Positions 1 through 12,501 of a stretch of 64,000 nt of DNA are shown here, one piece after another. Position 1 is the first letter of the stretch; every line of letters starts with the position of its first letter. A model generated the notes under the pieces. The model saw only the letters and a program-made list of their open reading frames with translations, was not told the DNA's origin and ran no database searches. Source of the DNA: Stomoxys calcitrans (lineage: Eukaryota; Arthropoda; Insecta; Diptera; Muscidae); the NCBI RefSeq assembly GCF_963082655.1, contig NC_081553.1, positions 23,944,776 to 24,008,775 of the forward strand. The letters run 5' to 3'. The translations under genes and the position numbers were made by a program.

Positions 1-283
1 TGTGACGCTGAACGCCTGGGTTCGAATCCTGGCGAGACCATCTGAACAAATTTTCAGCGGTGGTTTTCCCCTCCTAATGCTGGCAACATTTGTGAGGTAC
101 TATGCCATGTAAAACTTCTCTCCATAGAGGTGTCGTACTGCGGCACGCCGTTCGGACTCGGCTATAAAAAGGAGACCCCTTATCGTTGAGCTTAAACTTG
201 AATCGGACTGCAGTCATTGATATGTGATTAGTTTGCCCCTGTTCCTTAGTGGAATGTTCATTGGCAAAATTTACAATTTTCAC
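1..283 (+). mobile_element. tRNA-derived SINE, copy 1 (cut by window start)
   Basis: Begins inside the tRNA-like head: the B-box-like GGTTCGAATCC lies at 20-30 and the A box is lost off the window edge. The non-tRNA body follows (cctcctaatgctggc, atgccatgtaaaacttctct, gcggcacgccgttcggac), ending at ggaatgttcattggcaaa. The same body recurs throughout the window on both strands, which identifies it as a dispersed family. Short frames in it are not genes. Confidence 0.85.
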
Positions 284-1197
284 CTGGACAACATTATTCT
301 CATACAACTGGGTTAGAAACTCATGGCTCCCAACATCCAAAGGGCGAAACTTAGGTGTAGGCAGATTCCAAATAACCCCTTGTCAAGTTGCTTTGATCGG
401 CAATTGCAGTTGATCGGCAATTGCTAGTTTTTTTTTAGGAATAAAATGGTATTCAGTCTTAGAATTTCAATCTCATTACAACTAGAATGTCTCATACAAT
501 GCTACATCCCCCCTCCCCTCACCCAACAAATAAAACAATAACACAAACGAAGAAAAAAGAAAAACCTCCAACCCAAATGAAAAAGCCAAATGTCTAGATT
601 TAATGATTACATTTTGATTTCGTTTTCCTTCTCAGCCGTTTTGTACACAGGAAAAAGGAAAATCTGTTCTTTCTTTAGTTTTCCTTTTTGGCCTGCTGCC
701 TTCAAGACAAGCGAGCATCTAAAACACACAGACACACACACACACACACGCATAAACCCACGCGGAGGTCTTAACAAAGACCAACTTCAATTTAATAATG
801 CAAATTGGACAACTAACTGGTGCGTACTTCCACCCATCAACAGCTGTTGGCCTTCTTACTCAGCGTTATCCAAAGGCCGGATGATAGCAAACAAAAAAAA
901 AAAAAAAACAGATAATAACATAGCGTTACGCCAAAGGACACAATGTTAATTGTTAAGTTTTAAGGGGATTATAAATATTTGTTACTTTAAGACTACAAAT
1001 CCAGTAGTAACAAAGGGCGGAAATTATATGAAAATTTTGAAGGGAGGAGAAAATAATTGTTTCAATTGAACTCGAGTTTGAATAGAATTTGAAAAAAAAA
1101 TATATGAATGCAATTTTTTAAAAAAAAACTTCTTAAAAAATTGCAAACAAAATTGTGGCTCAAAAAAATTTTTTTAAATATCTTTAAAATTTGGAAA
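284..1197. other. Non-coding A/T-rich stretch, no gene seen
   Basis: Contains a (CA)n tract near 722-748, an A14 run near 895 and A/T-rich sequence to 1197. The longest frame (590-949, plus) spans the CA tract and a poly-lysine run and has no family resemblance, so I read it as chance. Confidence 0.6.
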
Positions 1198-1250
1198 TTT
1201 CGGAGGCCTCCGTCGCGAAGAGGTTAGAATGTCCGCCTATTTCGCTGAAT
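1198..1250 (+). mobile_element. SINE head fragment (tRNA-like A-box part)
   Basis: The stretch gaagaggttagaatgtccgc matches the A-box region of the full SINE copies. It breaks off after ttcgctgaa, immediately before the HINE-like element starting at 1254, so that element probably truncated it. Confidence 0.65.
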
Positions 1251-1253
1251 TTG

Positions 1254-4200
1254 TATACCCTCCACCATAGGATGGGGGTATACTAATTTCGTGATTCTGT
1301 TTGTGACACCTCGAAATATGCGTCTGAGACCCCATAAAGTATATTCTTGATCGTAATGTCATTTTAAGTTGATCTAGCCATGTCCGTCCGTCTGTCCGGC
1401 GGTCCATTCTTCCGTCCGTCTGTCTGTCGAAAGCACGCTATCTTTCGAAGCAGTAAAGCTAGCCGCTTGAAATTTTGCACAAATACTTATTATTAGTGTA
1501 GGCCGGTTGGGATTGTAAATGGGCCAAATCGGTCCATGTTTTGATATAGCTGTCATATAAACCGATCTTGGGTCTTGACTTCTTGAGCCTCTAGAGGGCG
1601 CAATTCTAGTCCGATTTGACAGAAATTTTGCACGTGATGTTTTGGTGTGACTTCCAACAAGTGCGCTAAGTAGGGTTTAAATCGGTCCATGTTTTGATAT
1701 ACCTGCCATATAAACTGATCTTGGGTCTTGACTTCTTGAGCCTCTAGAGGGCGCAATTCTCATCCGATTTGGACGAAATTTTACACGAGGTCTTTTCGTT
1801 TCACTTCCAACAACTGTGTTAAGTATGATTCAAATCGGTAAATAATCTGGTATAGCTGTCATATAAACCGATCTTGGGTCTTGACTCCTTGAGCCTCTAG
1901 AGGGCGCAATTCTCATCCGATTTGGCCGAAATTTTGCACGAGGTCCAGTGCCACGAGCACCGTGCTCTCACATCGCCTGGGCTGATTGAAGCCACGGCAA
2001 ATGTGTGCGCTGATGGCACGCAAAGCAGTTGTTGTGCTGTGCAGTCTTCAAAATCCATGATGATGCTCGTCGAATGAAAATTCTCGTACGAGGCTCGGGA
2101 GGAGTTATGCCTCAAGTGTTCGCTGTTGTAATCACTCTTCAGCCTTCAAAAATTCAGATATTGAGCAGAAATTTGACACAGATATTTCTTTTTCCCACAC
2201 GCAGGTCAAGTTCTTGAACGGGCCAAATAGGACCATACTTGGATATAGCTGCCATAAAAACCGATTCGCCAATAAAAGGTCTGAGGCCCATAAAAGCTTT
2301 ATTTATTACCAGATTTTACTGAAATTTGAAAAAGGGTGTAGTTTTAAGCCTCCCGACATCCGACTAAAATATGGTTCAGGTCAGACTATATGTAGATATA
2401 GCTGACATATAGACAGATCTCTCGATAAAGGGTCTGAAACCCATAAAAGCTTTATTTACTACCCGATTTTGCTGACATTTCAGACAATGAGTTTTTTTAA
2501 GCCTCCCGACATCCGACTTATACAAAGTTCAGATCGGACTATATTTAGATATAGCTGACATATAGACCGATCTGTTGGTTGAGGGTGTGTAGCATATAAA
2601 AGTCATAATTATTATCCGATTTGGCTGAAATTTGGGACAGTGAGTTGTGTTAGGCTCCTCGACATCCCACTTCAATTTGGCCCAGATCGGTACAGGTTTG
2701 GATATAGATGTCATATAGACTGATCCGCCGATTTGGCGTCTTAGGCCCGCAGAAGCCACATTTATTATCCCATTTTGCTGAAATTTAGGACAAGGAGTTA
2801 TATTAGGCCCCTCGTAATATTTCTTTTATTTGATCCCAGATCGGTCCAGATTTGGATATAGCTGTCATATAGACCAATTTCTCGATTTAAGGTCTTACGC
2901 CCATAAAAGGTGCATTTATTGTCCGATTTTGGCAAAATTTGGGACAGTGAGTTGTGTTAGGCCCTTCGACATCTTTCTTCAATTTGGCTCAGACCGGTCC
3001 AGATTTGAATATAGCTGCCATATAGACCGATCTCTCGATTTAAGGCTCTGGGCCCATAAAATGCGCATTCATAATTCGATGTCGTCGAAATTTGGGATAG
3101 TGAGTTCAATAAAGCCCCTCGACATACTTCCGTAATATGGCACAGATCGGTCCAGATTTGAATATAGCTGTCATATAGACCGATCGCTGAAATTATGGTT
3201 TTGGGCGCATTTATTTTTCAATTTCGCTGAAATTTGGGACAGTGAGTTGTGTTAGGACATTCAACATCGTTCTTCAATTTGGCCCAGATCGGTCCAGATT
3301 CGATTATAGATGCCATATAGACCAATCTCTCGATTTAAGGTTTTGGGGCCATAAAAGGCGCATTTATTGTCGGATGTCGCCGAAATTTGGGGCAGTGAGT
3401 TAAGTTAAGCTCCTCGATATAATTCTGCAATTTGGCCTAGATGGATCAAGATTTGCATATAGCTGCCATATAGACCAATATCTCGATTTAAAGTCTTGGT
3501 CCCATAAAAGGCGCATTTTGGGACAGTGAATTGTGTTAGGACATTCAACATCCTTCTTCAATTTGGCCCAGATCGGTCCAGATTCGATTATAGCTGCCAT
3601 ATAGACCAATCTCTCGATTTAAGGTTTTGGGGCCATAAAAAGCGCATTTATTTTCGATTTCGCTGAAATTTGGGGCAGTGAGTTAAGTTAAGCCCCTCGA
3701 CATATTTCTGCAATTTGGCCTAGATCGATCAAAATTTGCATATAGATGCCATATAGACCGATATCTCGATTTAAAGTCTTGGCCATATAAAAGGCGCATT
3801 TATAATCCGATTTCACTGAAATTTGACACAGTGACTTGTGTTAAGCTTTTCGACATCCTTGTCGTATATGGTTCAGATCGGTTTATTTTTAGATATATAT
3901 TTAGCACGCTAACTTTCAAAGGAGTAGAGCTATGCACTTGGAAATTAAGCGCAAATACTTCATATAAGAGTAGGTCGGTTGGTATTGTAAATGGCCAATA
4001 TCGGTCCGAAGGATATTTCGCACAAACATTGGGTTGCCCAAAAAGTAATTGCGGATTTTTTTAAAGAAAGTAAATGCATTTTTAATAAAACTTAGAATGA
4101 ACTTTAATCAAATATACTTTTTTTACACTTTTTTTCTAAAGCAAGCTAAAAGTAGCAGCTGATATCTGACAGAAGAGAGAATGCAATTACAGAGTCACAA

Positions 4201-4982
4201 GCTGTGAAAAAATTTGTCAACGCCGACTATATGAAAAATCCGCAATTACTTTTTGGGCAACCCAATACTTCACATACGAGTAGGTCGGTTGGGATTGTAA
4301 ATGGTCCATATCGGTCCATGTTTTGATATAGCTGCCAAATAGACTGATCTCGTAACTTGACTTCTTGAGCCTTGAAGGAGCGCAATTTTTATCCAATTTG
4401 GATAAAATTTGATACTATGACGATTTCTTTGAGGTTTAACAGATGTGCCAAGCATGATCCGAATCGTTTCAAAACCTGATGTAGCTCCCATATAAACCAA
4501 TTTCCCAATTTTACCTCTTGAGCCTCTAGGGGCGTAACTCTCATCTGATTTGGCCGACATACGAGCCAAGTATGGTCAGAATCGGGTTTAAACCTGATAT
4601 GGCTTCCATATAATCCGATCTCCCGATTGCACTTCTTGAGCCTTTTGAGGGCACAGTTTTTGTCTGATTTTGTTGGAGTTTTGCACAACGACTTCTCCTA
4701 CGACTTTTGAGATACGTGCCAAATATGGTCTGAATTGGTCTATGAGCTAATATAGCCCCCACATAAAACGAAATTCTCGTCCGAATTGACTGAAACTTTG
4801 CACAATGACATCTAATATGGTCTGACATATTCAAGCTTAGAATGGCCTGAATAGGTTCATAGCTCCAATAGTGAAGCAACTGTTATCCATTATCCTTTGT
4901 TAGCTATAAAGAAATACAGGGCAAAGAACTCGACAAGTGCGATCGTTCGGCCCGGCCGAACTTAGCACGCTTTGCTTTTTTT
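1254..4982 (+). mobile_element. HINE-like composite element with ~150-bp monomer array
   Basis: The 5' end TATACCCTCCACCATAGG can fold with the following atgggggtata. The INE-1-like core follows (ataaagtatattcttgatcg; gatctagccatgtccgtccg). The array contains two monomer families. Family I has 'cttgacttcttgagcctctagag' and 'gatatagctgccatataaac' blocks (1254-1945, 3903-4890). Family II has 'cccataaaag', 'gtgttaggcccttcgacatc' and 'ccatatagaccgat' (about 2135-3895). The 3' end carries the hairpin GTTCGGCCCGGCCGAAC and ttagcacgcttt. A ~185-bp block without monomer homology (about 1946-2130) interrupts it. The mixture of families suggests a family II element nested in a family I element. Any frames are repeat translations. 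Confidence 0.8.
4029..4265 (+). mobile_element. Mariner-type MITE, copy 1
   Basis: Bounded by 32-bp perfect terminal inverted repeats starting TTGGGTTGCCCAAAAAGTAA. It sits in a HINE-like monomer exactly at a TA: the uninterrupted monomer reads 'gcacaaatacttc', and here the left TA has become CA while the right TA (4266-4267) is intact. 237 bp with no transposase, so it is non-autonomous and must have relied on a mariner-family transposase. The insertion post-dates the host array. Confidence 0.9.
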
Positions 4983-6738
4983 ATCTTCTAATAAGGGTGG
5001 TCGATTTCACCATTCTTTTTTCTTTTTTTAAAATTAAAGTCAAAGATTTAAGGCTACTTAAAATTTGATTAGGTTAAGAGCTTAATAACAACAACAATAA
5101 CATTCAAGGATATTTATATAACAACAACAAATTATTTCCATTAGTAATTAGCATTGGTAACTGCGAGTGTATGTCATACGTATGTGGGTGTGTCTAAAAT
5201 CAACTTCTATAAAATGTACGTTGTGTATTTACTCATCCAAATAGGATGGTGCCTGTGTGTGTGTGTGTTTGTGTGTGTGAACTGCTCCTGAATCATACAA
5301 ATATTTGCGTATGCAAAAGATGCGTGTGTGGCTGTGACTGCTTCCGCAACGTGGCTGCACTTGAAATGACGATTTAACTGCCGCTACTAATGCCGGTGCC
5401 ATTTTCTTGTAAGTTCTTCCATCCGTACGTCTGTCCGCACGACTGTCTGTCACAAGAAGCCCACTTGAAAGAAAAACATATCAAGTGTTTTTGACTTAAT
5501 TTCAGTGCGTGCTGCAGCAAAGAAAAACGACAATAATGGGCGAAACGTGTTTTGCAAATCAAATGGAGACAGTGAAGTGAGGAAAATTTAAAATTTCTGA
5601 ATAACAATGGCAATTTTGAGGATATTGAGTTTGACTTGACTTCGGGCAGTTCATACCGCCAAGGTGTAGGTGGATTGTAACCGCAGTTCGTAAACCACGA
5701 AACCTAGAGCCATTAACTCAAGCATGCTACCTCCACGATCTGGTGCCAATTTGACTATAGGGGCCCTTTATAATCCAAAGTCTAATACTAAAATGGACCA
5801 AATTCGAATGCGAGATATCTGGTTTAAGATATCTGTGATTTGTTTACCCCTTGTGTGATATATCGGATATCCTGCTCCAGATTTGAAAAAGTTATGTACT
5901 AGGAGTTATTAATATGTTTTTTTTTTGCCTTTATGGCTTTATTTTCAAATTTGAAACTCCAATTGCTTTTTAATTTTTCCAATTCCCTTTTCGTAACACT
6001 GTGCCACATCGTTAATGGTGGGAACTCCCAAAGCACAATGACTAAATGATTAACAAACAAACAGGCATGCCAGCAAGAAGGCAGACATTGCGATATGTAG
6101 CTACCATGAATACTTGGATGGATGGATGGATGATGCGATGCATGCGGTTAACTACATTCAGCGAATGCCGATGACGACTATTGCATCATGCACACGTGAC
6201 GAAATGCATGGCATACTTTTAGGCGTTACAACGATAATGAGAAAACTTCCAATACACTCGTCACATGCACACACATGTATTGCGCCTTAGCCACCCTGCA
6301 AACATTTTTGATCACCAAATAATTTTCTGCGAATCTTCAAGATGAAGGTTACGAGCGCGGGCGAGCTTGTCTAAGAGTCGTAGATGATTCCCCATTCATG
6401 AGGAGTTGTCTCCTCAAGACGACTCTTCTGGTAGATTTTTCCTCGAATCTTCTATACAAGTTGCTAAAGAGTAAGTCAGAAGAGTCTTGGACGATTTTAG
6501 AATCTCGCAAGAATCGTGGGGGCGAATAACAAATGAGGTGTTTTGGAAGATTTATAAAACACTCTTCTAGAAGAGTTGCGCATTACTCGTCTGGACGAGT
6601 AACAAATAAGTGCTTTGGAATATTTATTAAATATTGCTCTAAAGGAGTTGCGCGTTATTTGCTTGAAAGATCTTAAAATGCATATCAAGATTATTTATTA
6701 ATCGAAAAAGTAAAAACTACGAAAAAACTTAATTTTTT
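4983..6738. other. Mostly unique non-coding stretch with microsatellites
   Basis: Holds a (TG)n tract (about 5252-5279) and a (GGAT)n tract near 6117-6132. From about 6360 to 6670 it has loosely repeated motifs such as agaagagt, gacgagtaacaaat and gttgcgcrtta, resembling the tandem block at 8.8-9.1 kb. No gene or splice-flanked exon was recognised. Confidence 0.5.
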
Positions 6739-8686
6739 TATACCCACTACCATAGGATGGGGGTTTACTAATCTAGTCATTCCGTTTGTAACACCTTGAA
6801 ATATTTGTCTAAGACCCCATAACGTATATATATTTTCGATTGTCTCGACGCTCTGAGTCGATCTAGCCATATCCGTCTGTGCGTCTTTCTAAATCACAAT
6901 AGCGTTCGAACGCGTAAAGCTAGCCACTTGAAATTTTGCACAAATACTTAATATTGATGTAGGTTGTTGTTGTTGTAGCCAAATTTTCATGAGGAGGTGG
7001 CGATCCTCGTCATGCTCCTGATGTGAGCATGCTCGTTTCAATCCAAAGAACCGATCGCCGCGAGAACAAGATGGCCATTGGTTATTTAAAGGCGCCAATA
7101 ACTCGCCTTGTCATATCGAGCACCATAGGCAATCAGTAGTTGTGGAAGAGCCGGTGCCGCCCGGCTTCTCACTGAGACGCTCCGCTAGATACCGCTGATT
7201 ATCCGCGACTGCCGTTGCAGCTACTCCGTATGGAGCATTCCACTATCCGCAACCTGTGGACGCGCCCGGTAGCTCGCAGCTAAGCTTCTCGTGACAGTAA
7301 TGAACACCACACTGATCGGACCTCAAAATTCCAGTCTGTGTGGTGCTTACTGCTATCCCTGCCGGGATTGATGTAGGTCATTGGGGATTGCAAATGGGCC
7401 ATATCGGTTCAGATTTAGATGTAGCTCCGATATAAACCGATTTATATATTTGACTTTTTGAGCCTCTGGAAGCCGCAATTTTTGTACGATTCAGCTGAAA
7501 TTTTGCATGGAGTGTTCCGTTTTGACTTTCAACAACTGTGACAAGTACAGTCCAAATCGGTCTATTACCTTATATAGCTCTCATATAAACCGATCTCCAG
7601 ATTTGACTTCCTGAGCCCCTGGAAGAGGCAATTTTTGTCCGTTTTGGCTGAAATTTTGCATGGAGTGTTCCGTTATGACTTTCAACAACTGTGCCAAGTA
7701 CCGTCCAAATCGGTCTATAACCTGATGTAGCTCCCCTATAAACCTATCTCCAGATTGACTTCTTGAGCCCCTGGAAGCTCCAATATTTGTCCGATTTTGT
7801 TGAAATTTTACATGTGGTGTTCCGCTATGACTTTCAACAACTGTGCCATGTACGGTCCAAATTGGTCTATTACCTTATATAGCTTCCATATAAACCGATC
7901 TCCCGATATGACTTCTTGATCCCCTGGATGCCGTAATTTTCACCCGATTTGGCTGATTTTTTGCATGAAGTGTGCCGTTATGATTTTCATTAACTGTGCC
8001 AAGTACGGCCCAAATCGGCCTATTACCTTATATAGCTCCCATATAAATCGATCTACCGATTTGACTTCTTGAGCCCCTGGATGTCGCTATTTTCATCCGA
8101 TTTGGCTGATTTTTGTATGTCGTGTTCTGTTATGACTTTCAACAACTGTGCCAAGTACGGTCCACATCGTTTTATAATCTGATATAGCTTCCATATAAAC
8201 CGATCTCCCGATTTGACTTCTTGAGCTCTTACAAGCCGAAATTTTTGTCCGATTTGGTTGAAATTTTACATGTGGTGTTCCGTTATGACTTTCAACAACT
8301 GTTCCAAGTACGGTCTACATCGGTGTATAACCTGATGTAGCTCTCATATAAATCGATCCCCTGACTTGACTTCTTGGGCCCTTGGAAGCCGCAATTTTGG
8401 TCCGATTTGGCTGAAATTTAGCATGTAGTTTTTTGTTATGACTTTCAATATCTGTGCTAAGTACCGTCCAAATCGGTCTTTAACCTGATATAGCTTCTAT
8501 ATAAACCGATCTCCCGATTTGACTTCTTGAGCCCTGACAAGCTGAAATTTTCGACCGATTTGGTTGAAGTTATACATGTGGTGTTCTGTTATGACTTCCA
8601 ATAACTGTGCCAAATACGGTCCAAAGCAGTCTATAACTTGATATTGCTCCCATGTAAACCGATATTGCTCCCATGTATTACTCGTA
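6739..8686 (+). mobile_element. HINE-like element, family I monomers, 3' end missing
   Basis: Starts with TATACCCACTACCATAGGAT and the core 'cgatctagccatatccgtctg'. About nine ~150-bp monomers follow, with 'gatttgacttcttgagcccctgga', 'gttccgttatgactttcaac' and 'ctgtgccaagtacggtccaaat' blocks. There is no GC-rich terminal hairpin, so the 3' end was lost. A 402-bp retroposon with exact target duplication interrupts the first monomer. The sequence on each side of the element (6.36-6.67 and 8.8-9.1 kb) shares motifs, suggesting insertion into an older tandem repeat. Confidence 0.8.
6965..7366 (-). mobile_element. Retroposon with (CAA)n tail and 12-bp target duplication
   Basis: Flanked by the exact direct repeat ATTGATGTAGGT (6953-6964 and 7367-7378), which restores the HINE-like monomer when the insert is removed. 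Read on the minus strand the insert ends in ggctacaacaacaacaac, a simple-repeat 3' tail typical of non-LTR retroposons. At 402 bp it has no coding capacity I recognise; it is a SINE or a 5'-truncated LINE 3' end. Confidence 0.8.
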
Positions 8687-8799
8687 AAATTCGTGAGAAT
8701 TATCTAAAAACATAATTCAATACAAGTCCTAACGCACTAGGCATGAAAATAAAAGCAATCGCGAAAAGTTATCTCGGGCGATTTATAAGCAAATCTTCT

Positions 8800-9130
8800 G
8801 GATTATTATAACGCAATGGATTGTAAGAGAATCGTCGCGAAGAGTTGCTAACACTTCCGCACACGCAACGGATTGTCAAATGATAACCCAGAAGAGTGTT
8901 TCACGAGTCATACGGACGATTATAACGCAATGGGTTGTAAGAGAATCGTAGCGAAGGATTGTCCAATGATAACTCAGAAGAGTGTTTTATGAGTCATACT
9001 GACGACTATAATGCAATGGCTTGTAAGAAAATGTCACGAAGAGTTGCTCAATCATACGCACCCGCAATAAATTGCCCAATGACAACGTAGAAGAGCGTTT
9101 CGCGACTCATACGCCAGAACAATTGTGGAA
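8800..9130. repeat. Imperfect tandem repeat, ~86-114-bp units
   Basis: Three units start at about 8811, 8925 and 9010 with aaygcaatggnttgtaaga. Each continues through gcgaagagttg, ccaatgataac and agaagagtgttt to gactcata. It is unrelated in sequence to the HINE-like monomers. Related motifs recur at about 6.4-6.7 kb on the other side of the HINE-like insertion. Confidence 0.65.
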
Positions 9131-10780
9131 AAGTCTACCAGCAGATTGTTTTTTTTTTTCATCGCTGGGACAAACGCTCTTCCAAAATTATAAAAAATGT
9201 TTGTAGGGCAAGTTATAGCAAAACATGGCTGACGTATACAAAGGACCACAGTTAAATCCCCTAGGTTTTTTTCTGCAGCAGTAATGTAGCCCCCTCCGCC
9301 ACTGATCTAACTCTACACAAAGTGAGTAGACAGAGTAAAGGCAATGAGTTTTTTTTTCTCCCCCCTACAGTTGTTAGGCTGTTTGTTGCCCACCCCAACC
9401 CTTAAATACATGCGAAGCTAGAAAAATTATTTGCATATTTACACATGCAAAGCAACATTAAACACCCACATACCGCGAATATGTAGGAGAGGAGGAGAGT
9501 ATGACATGCTGCTTGTTAGCTCTTTGGCTAGGCTGTGTGAGTATGTTTGCCTATGGTAGCAGGGAATCTATGCAAAAGCAGTCGACAATGGAGGGGACAT
9601 TTACACACACACACACATACACACTCAACCACAATTGTAATAAAAATAAACCTTACAATGGTGTAACGGCAAAGTCTGCAACAACAACGGCAACAACAAA
9701 CGGCGATAAATAAACAAAAACAGCAACAATATGTGTGAGAGTGTGACTAAAAAACAACAACATGAGATGCTGACTAAAAGCTTTCTGCATAAATTTGACA
9801 CTTTAAAAGGATTGTTCTTAGAGACCTTCAAATCGAAAACAAAAATAACTTCAACGAAAGTGAATTTTGTGTGAAATATTCTTACTCCTAACCCCCTCCC
9901 TCTCAACAGTTGCAGAAGCAACAGCAATAAAATAAACAACAAACAACACAAGAAAGATGAAGAAAATGTAAAAAAAAAACACAAAAGTGGATATGTAAAC
10001 AACAAACTTTGCAATTTCTGTGTCAACATACTTTGCGGTTCTTGCGCTTGCACAAAGTCAAGCATCGACAACGAACAGTGTTCCAAATACCAACAATACC
10101 AATGGCGCACATCATGCCATTCCATCTCCTAGTACTAGAAGCTTTTGGTCGCTTGGCCGAAAGTCACACTCCCTCAAATGCGCCGGAATGTCATTGCTGC
10201 AGTTAATCAAAAGGAGAAAATTCTTCCAAGTTTTCAAGGCAAAAGTTTTTTAACGATAAAATGCCATTAACACCAATAAGGCAGGCGGCACTTAAAGTTA
10301 GCCAACATTGTTCTTGCTATGCTGCGGTTGTCTAAACTTTTCGTTATGGCAATGGGTTTTTTAAAGTTACACTTAAAACCAGTTACAATAAAATAGCAAA
10401 GGAATCGAGGTAATTTTTTTATAGCAAAAATTTTGTTGTTGCTCTTGTGTAGAATCTTAGGGGAACTAAGGGGTAAATCAAAAGAGTAAAAGAGCTTGAA
10501 GGGAATGAAAAAGAGAGGGACATTTTGAAGGTTCGAATATTATGAGGCAAATAGGAGGATTAAATCTTAAGACTACTAGAATGCGGTGATTGAAAGATAA
10601 ATCATAAAAGGCTCACGTGTTGTCCAAGCAGATATCAGATGTACCACGATCTTAGCCTCATTCTCTGTCTTGATAAGCCTACTCCCATCGGCCGAAAAAT
10701 CAATTTTGCACTCAAAAGTGTCAAAGCGCCGTTGAAGCGAAGAAAGTGATAATTTGGTGGTTTGTAAGGCAGATTTGAAT
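9131..10780. other. Non-coding stretch with simple repeats
   Basis: Includes a (CA)n tract (about 9602-9624) and CAA-rich sequence near 9680-9735. A 166-codon minus-strand frame (9625-10125) is composed of Leu/Phe-rich translations of A/C-rich simple sequence, without domain features, and is not treated as a gene. Confidence 0.5.
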
Positions 10781-10789
10781 ATTAGGCTA

Positions 10790-12260
10790 TATAATTTTTC
10801 GATATGGGACGAGGGATGGACCCTCCCCCTTATGCCAAAAACACATCCCAAAATCAAAAGTGGACCGATCGGGACAAATGAAAGGTATTGGAGAGTAGAA
10901 AATGAATATGGTATTAAAATTTGAGACTAAGTACCCATTGGGTCGCCCCAACCCCAAAACCCCCAAAACACGACATATTGGACGTTTATTTCAATATGGG
11001 GCTCAAATGAAAGGTATTCGGAAATAGATTTCGAATCTGGCATACAAAATCAGATCGAAGTATAGGGGGTCATGCCACCCCTCAAAAAGACCCATTATGA
11101 CTACATGATACTTGGATGAACCGATTTTCTTAAAATTTTCATAGTTTGTGTACGTTTGTCTGGAAGGAAACATAGGCTATATAATTTTTAATTGTCGGGT
11201 GGAGGCGGACCCTCCCCTTTACCCCAACAACGCCACCCATATCCGAAAGTGGTCCGATGGGCACAACAAGGGTATCAAATGAAAGGTATTGGAGACCAGA
11301 AAACGAATATGGTATTAAAATTTGGATCCAAGTATCCAGCGGGCCTCCCCAACCCCAAAACTCTTCTAAACATATATATTCGAAGTTCGCGTCAATATGG
11401 GACTCAAATGAAAAGTTAAGGCAGTAGATTTCAAATGTGACATAAAACACTAGGTCCAAGTAATGGCACGTCGCCCACCCCCAAATACCCCCAAATGGGC
11501 ACATTAGCCGACCATGGCTATATGGGACTCAAATACAAGGTATTTGGGAGTAGATTACGAATATGACATTAAAATGTGCGTTCAAGTCTAGGTGACGCTT
11601 TTCCTCCTAAAGATACGTCAAATGAGTTATTAGACCCATTATGACAATATGGGACTCAAATGAAAGGTATTTGAGAGTAGAAAACAAGTTTGGTATCCAA
11701 TTTGGAGGCAAGTGTTTTGGGGTACGCCCTAAAGCACTCCCTGAAGTGAACTTCATTTCCGTTGGGAATAAAGAACGAATTTGATATCTTTTTCCAGTGC
11801 AAAGTGCCGATGCCCCAAAACACCCTCCATACGGTTCATATTTACCGACCTTGGCAATATGGGGCTCAAATTAAAGGGATTTGGAAGTGCAGCACGAATT
11901 TGATATCCATATTTGATGTCGAAATGTCTGTCCCTCCCCTAATGAGAACATTACCACCAGGAACCGAGAAGCGCTAAATTCTCACACATCAATGAGTGCT
12001 TTCCATTTCAAGTTTAAACTCAATAATAAGGGACCTTTTTTATAGCCGCGTCCGAACGACGTCCCGCAGTGTAACTCTTTGGTAAATATTTTAACAATGC
12101 ATGGCATTGTGCCTCGCAAATGTCGCCAACATCAAGAGGGTATAACCACCTCTTTGTCCGTCATTTGTTCTCGTCAGGAGTCGAACGCGTTCAGCGTCAT
12201 AGGCTACAATGGCATGAATTCGATATCCGCATTCAGGGCGAAGTGTCCCCAACCTAAAAA
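10790..12260. repeat. ~131-bp monomer array (second tandem family), block 1
   Basis: Successive units contain 'gggctcaaatgaaaggtattt', 'gaatatggtattaaaatttg' and 'ccaagtat...ccccaaaac'. Unit spacing in the best copy (28-31 kb) is 131-132 bp. Interrupted by a minus-strand SINE at 11985-12212, after which one more partial unit follows (gaattcgatatccgcattca). The A-rich 'aaccgattttcttaaaattttca' phrase near 11118 resembles the ends of Helitron-like non-autonomous elements, so these arrays may also be central repeats of such an element. Confidence 0.65.
11985..12212 (-). mobile_element. SINE copy inside the 131-bp array
   Basis: Reverse complement of the SINE body: ctcacacatcaatgagtg, tatagccgcgtccgaacg, gcctcgcaaatgtcgccaac, and the B-box complement ggagtcgaacg near 12178. 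The A-box end is missing. It is more diverged than the other copies. Confidence 0.75.
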
Positions 12261-12501
12261 GAGAGTTAAAGGAGGCGCAGTGGAGCGGGCCCAGTTTCGC
12301 GTTTTGAAAACTCGAAGAGTTTTCCCAATTTTTTTGTTCAAAAATTCCAGTATTGTACTTTAAAGATCTTCTATTAGAGTTAACATAAATTATAAATATT
12401 AGACTTAAAACGCATCTACATTAAGATTTCTTTACAGTAAGCAAAATTGATAGTGCTGGGCCAATGGTTGTTTTCGCAACTATTTATTGATTGGTACTTA
12501 C

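Noticed and set aside
9625..10125. 166-codon minus-strand frame with hydrophobic runs
   Set aside because: Antisense of A/C-rich simple sequence with CAA tracts; no domain, no splice or promoter context.
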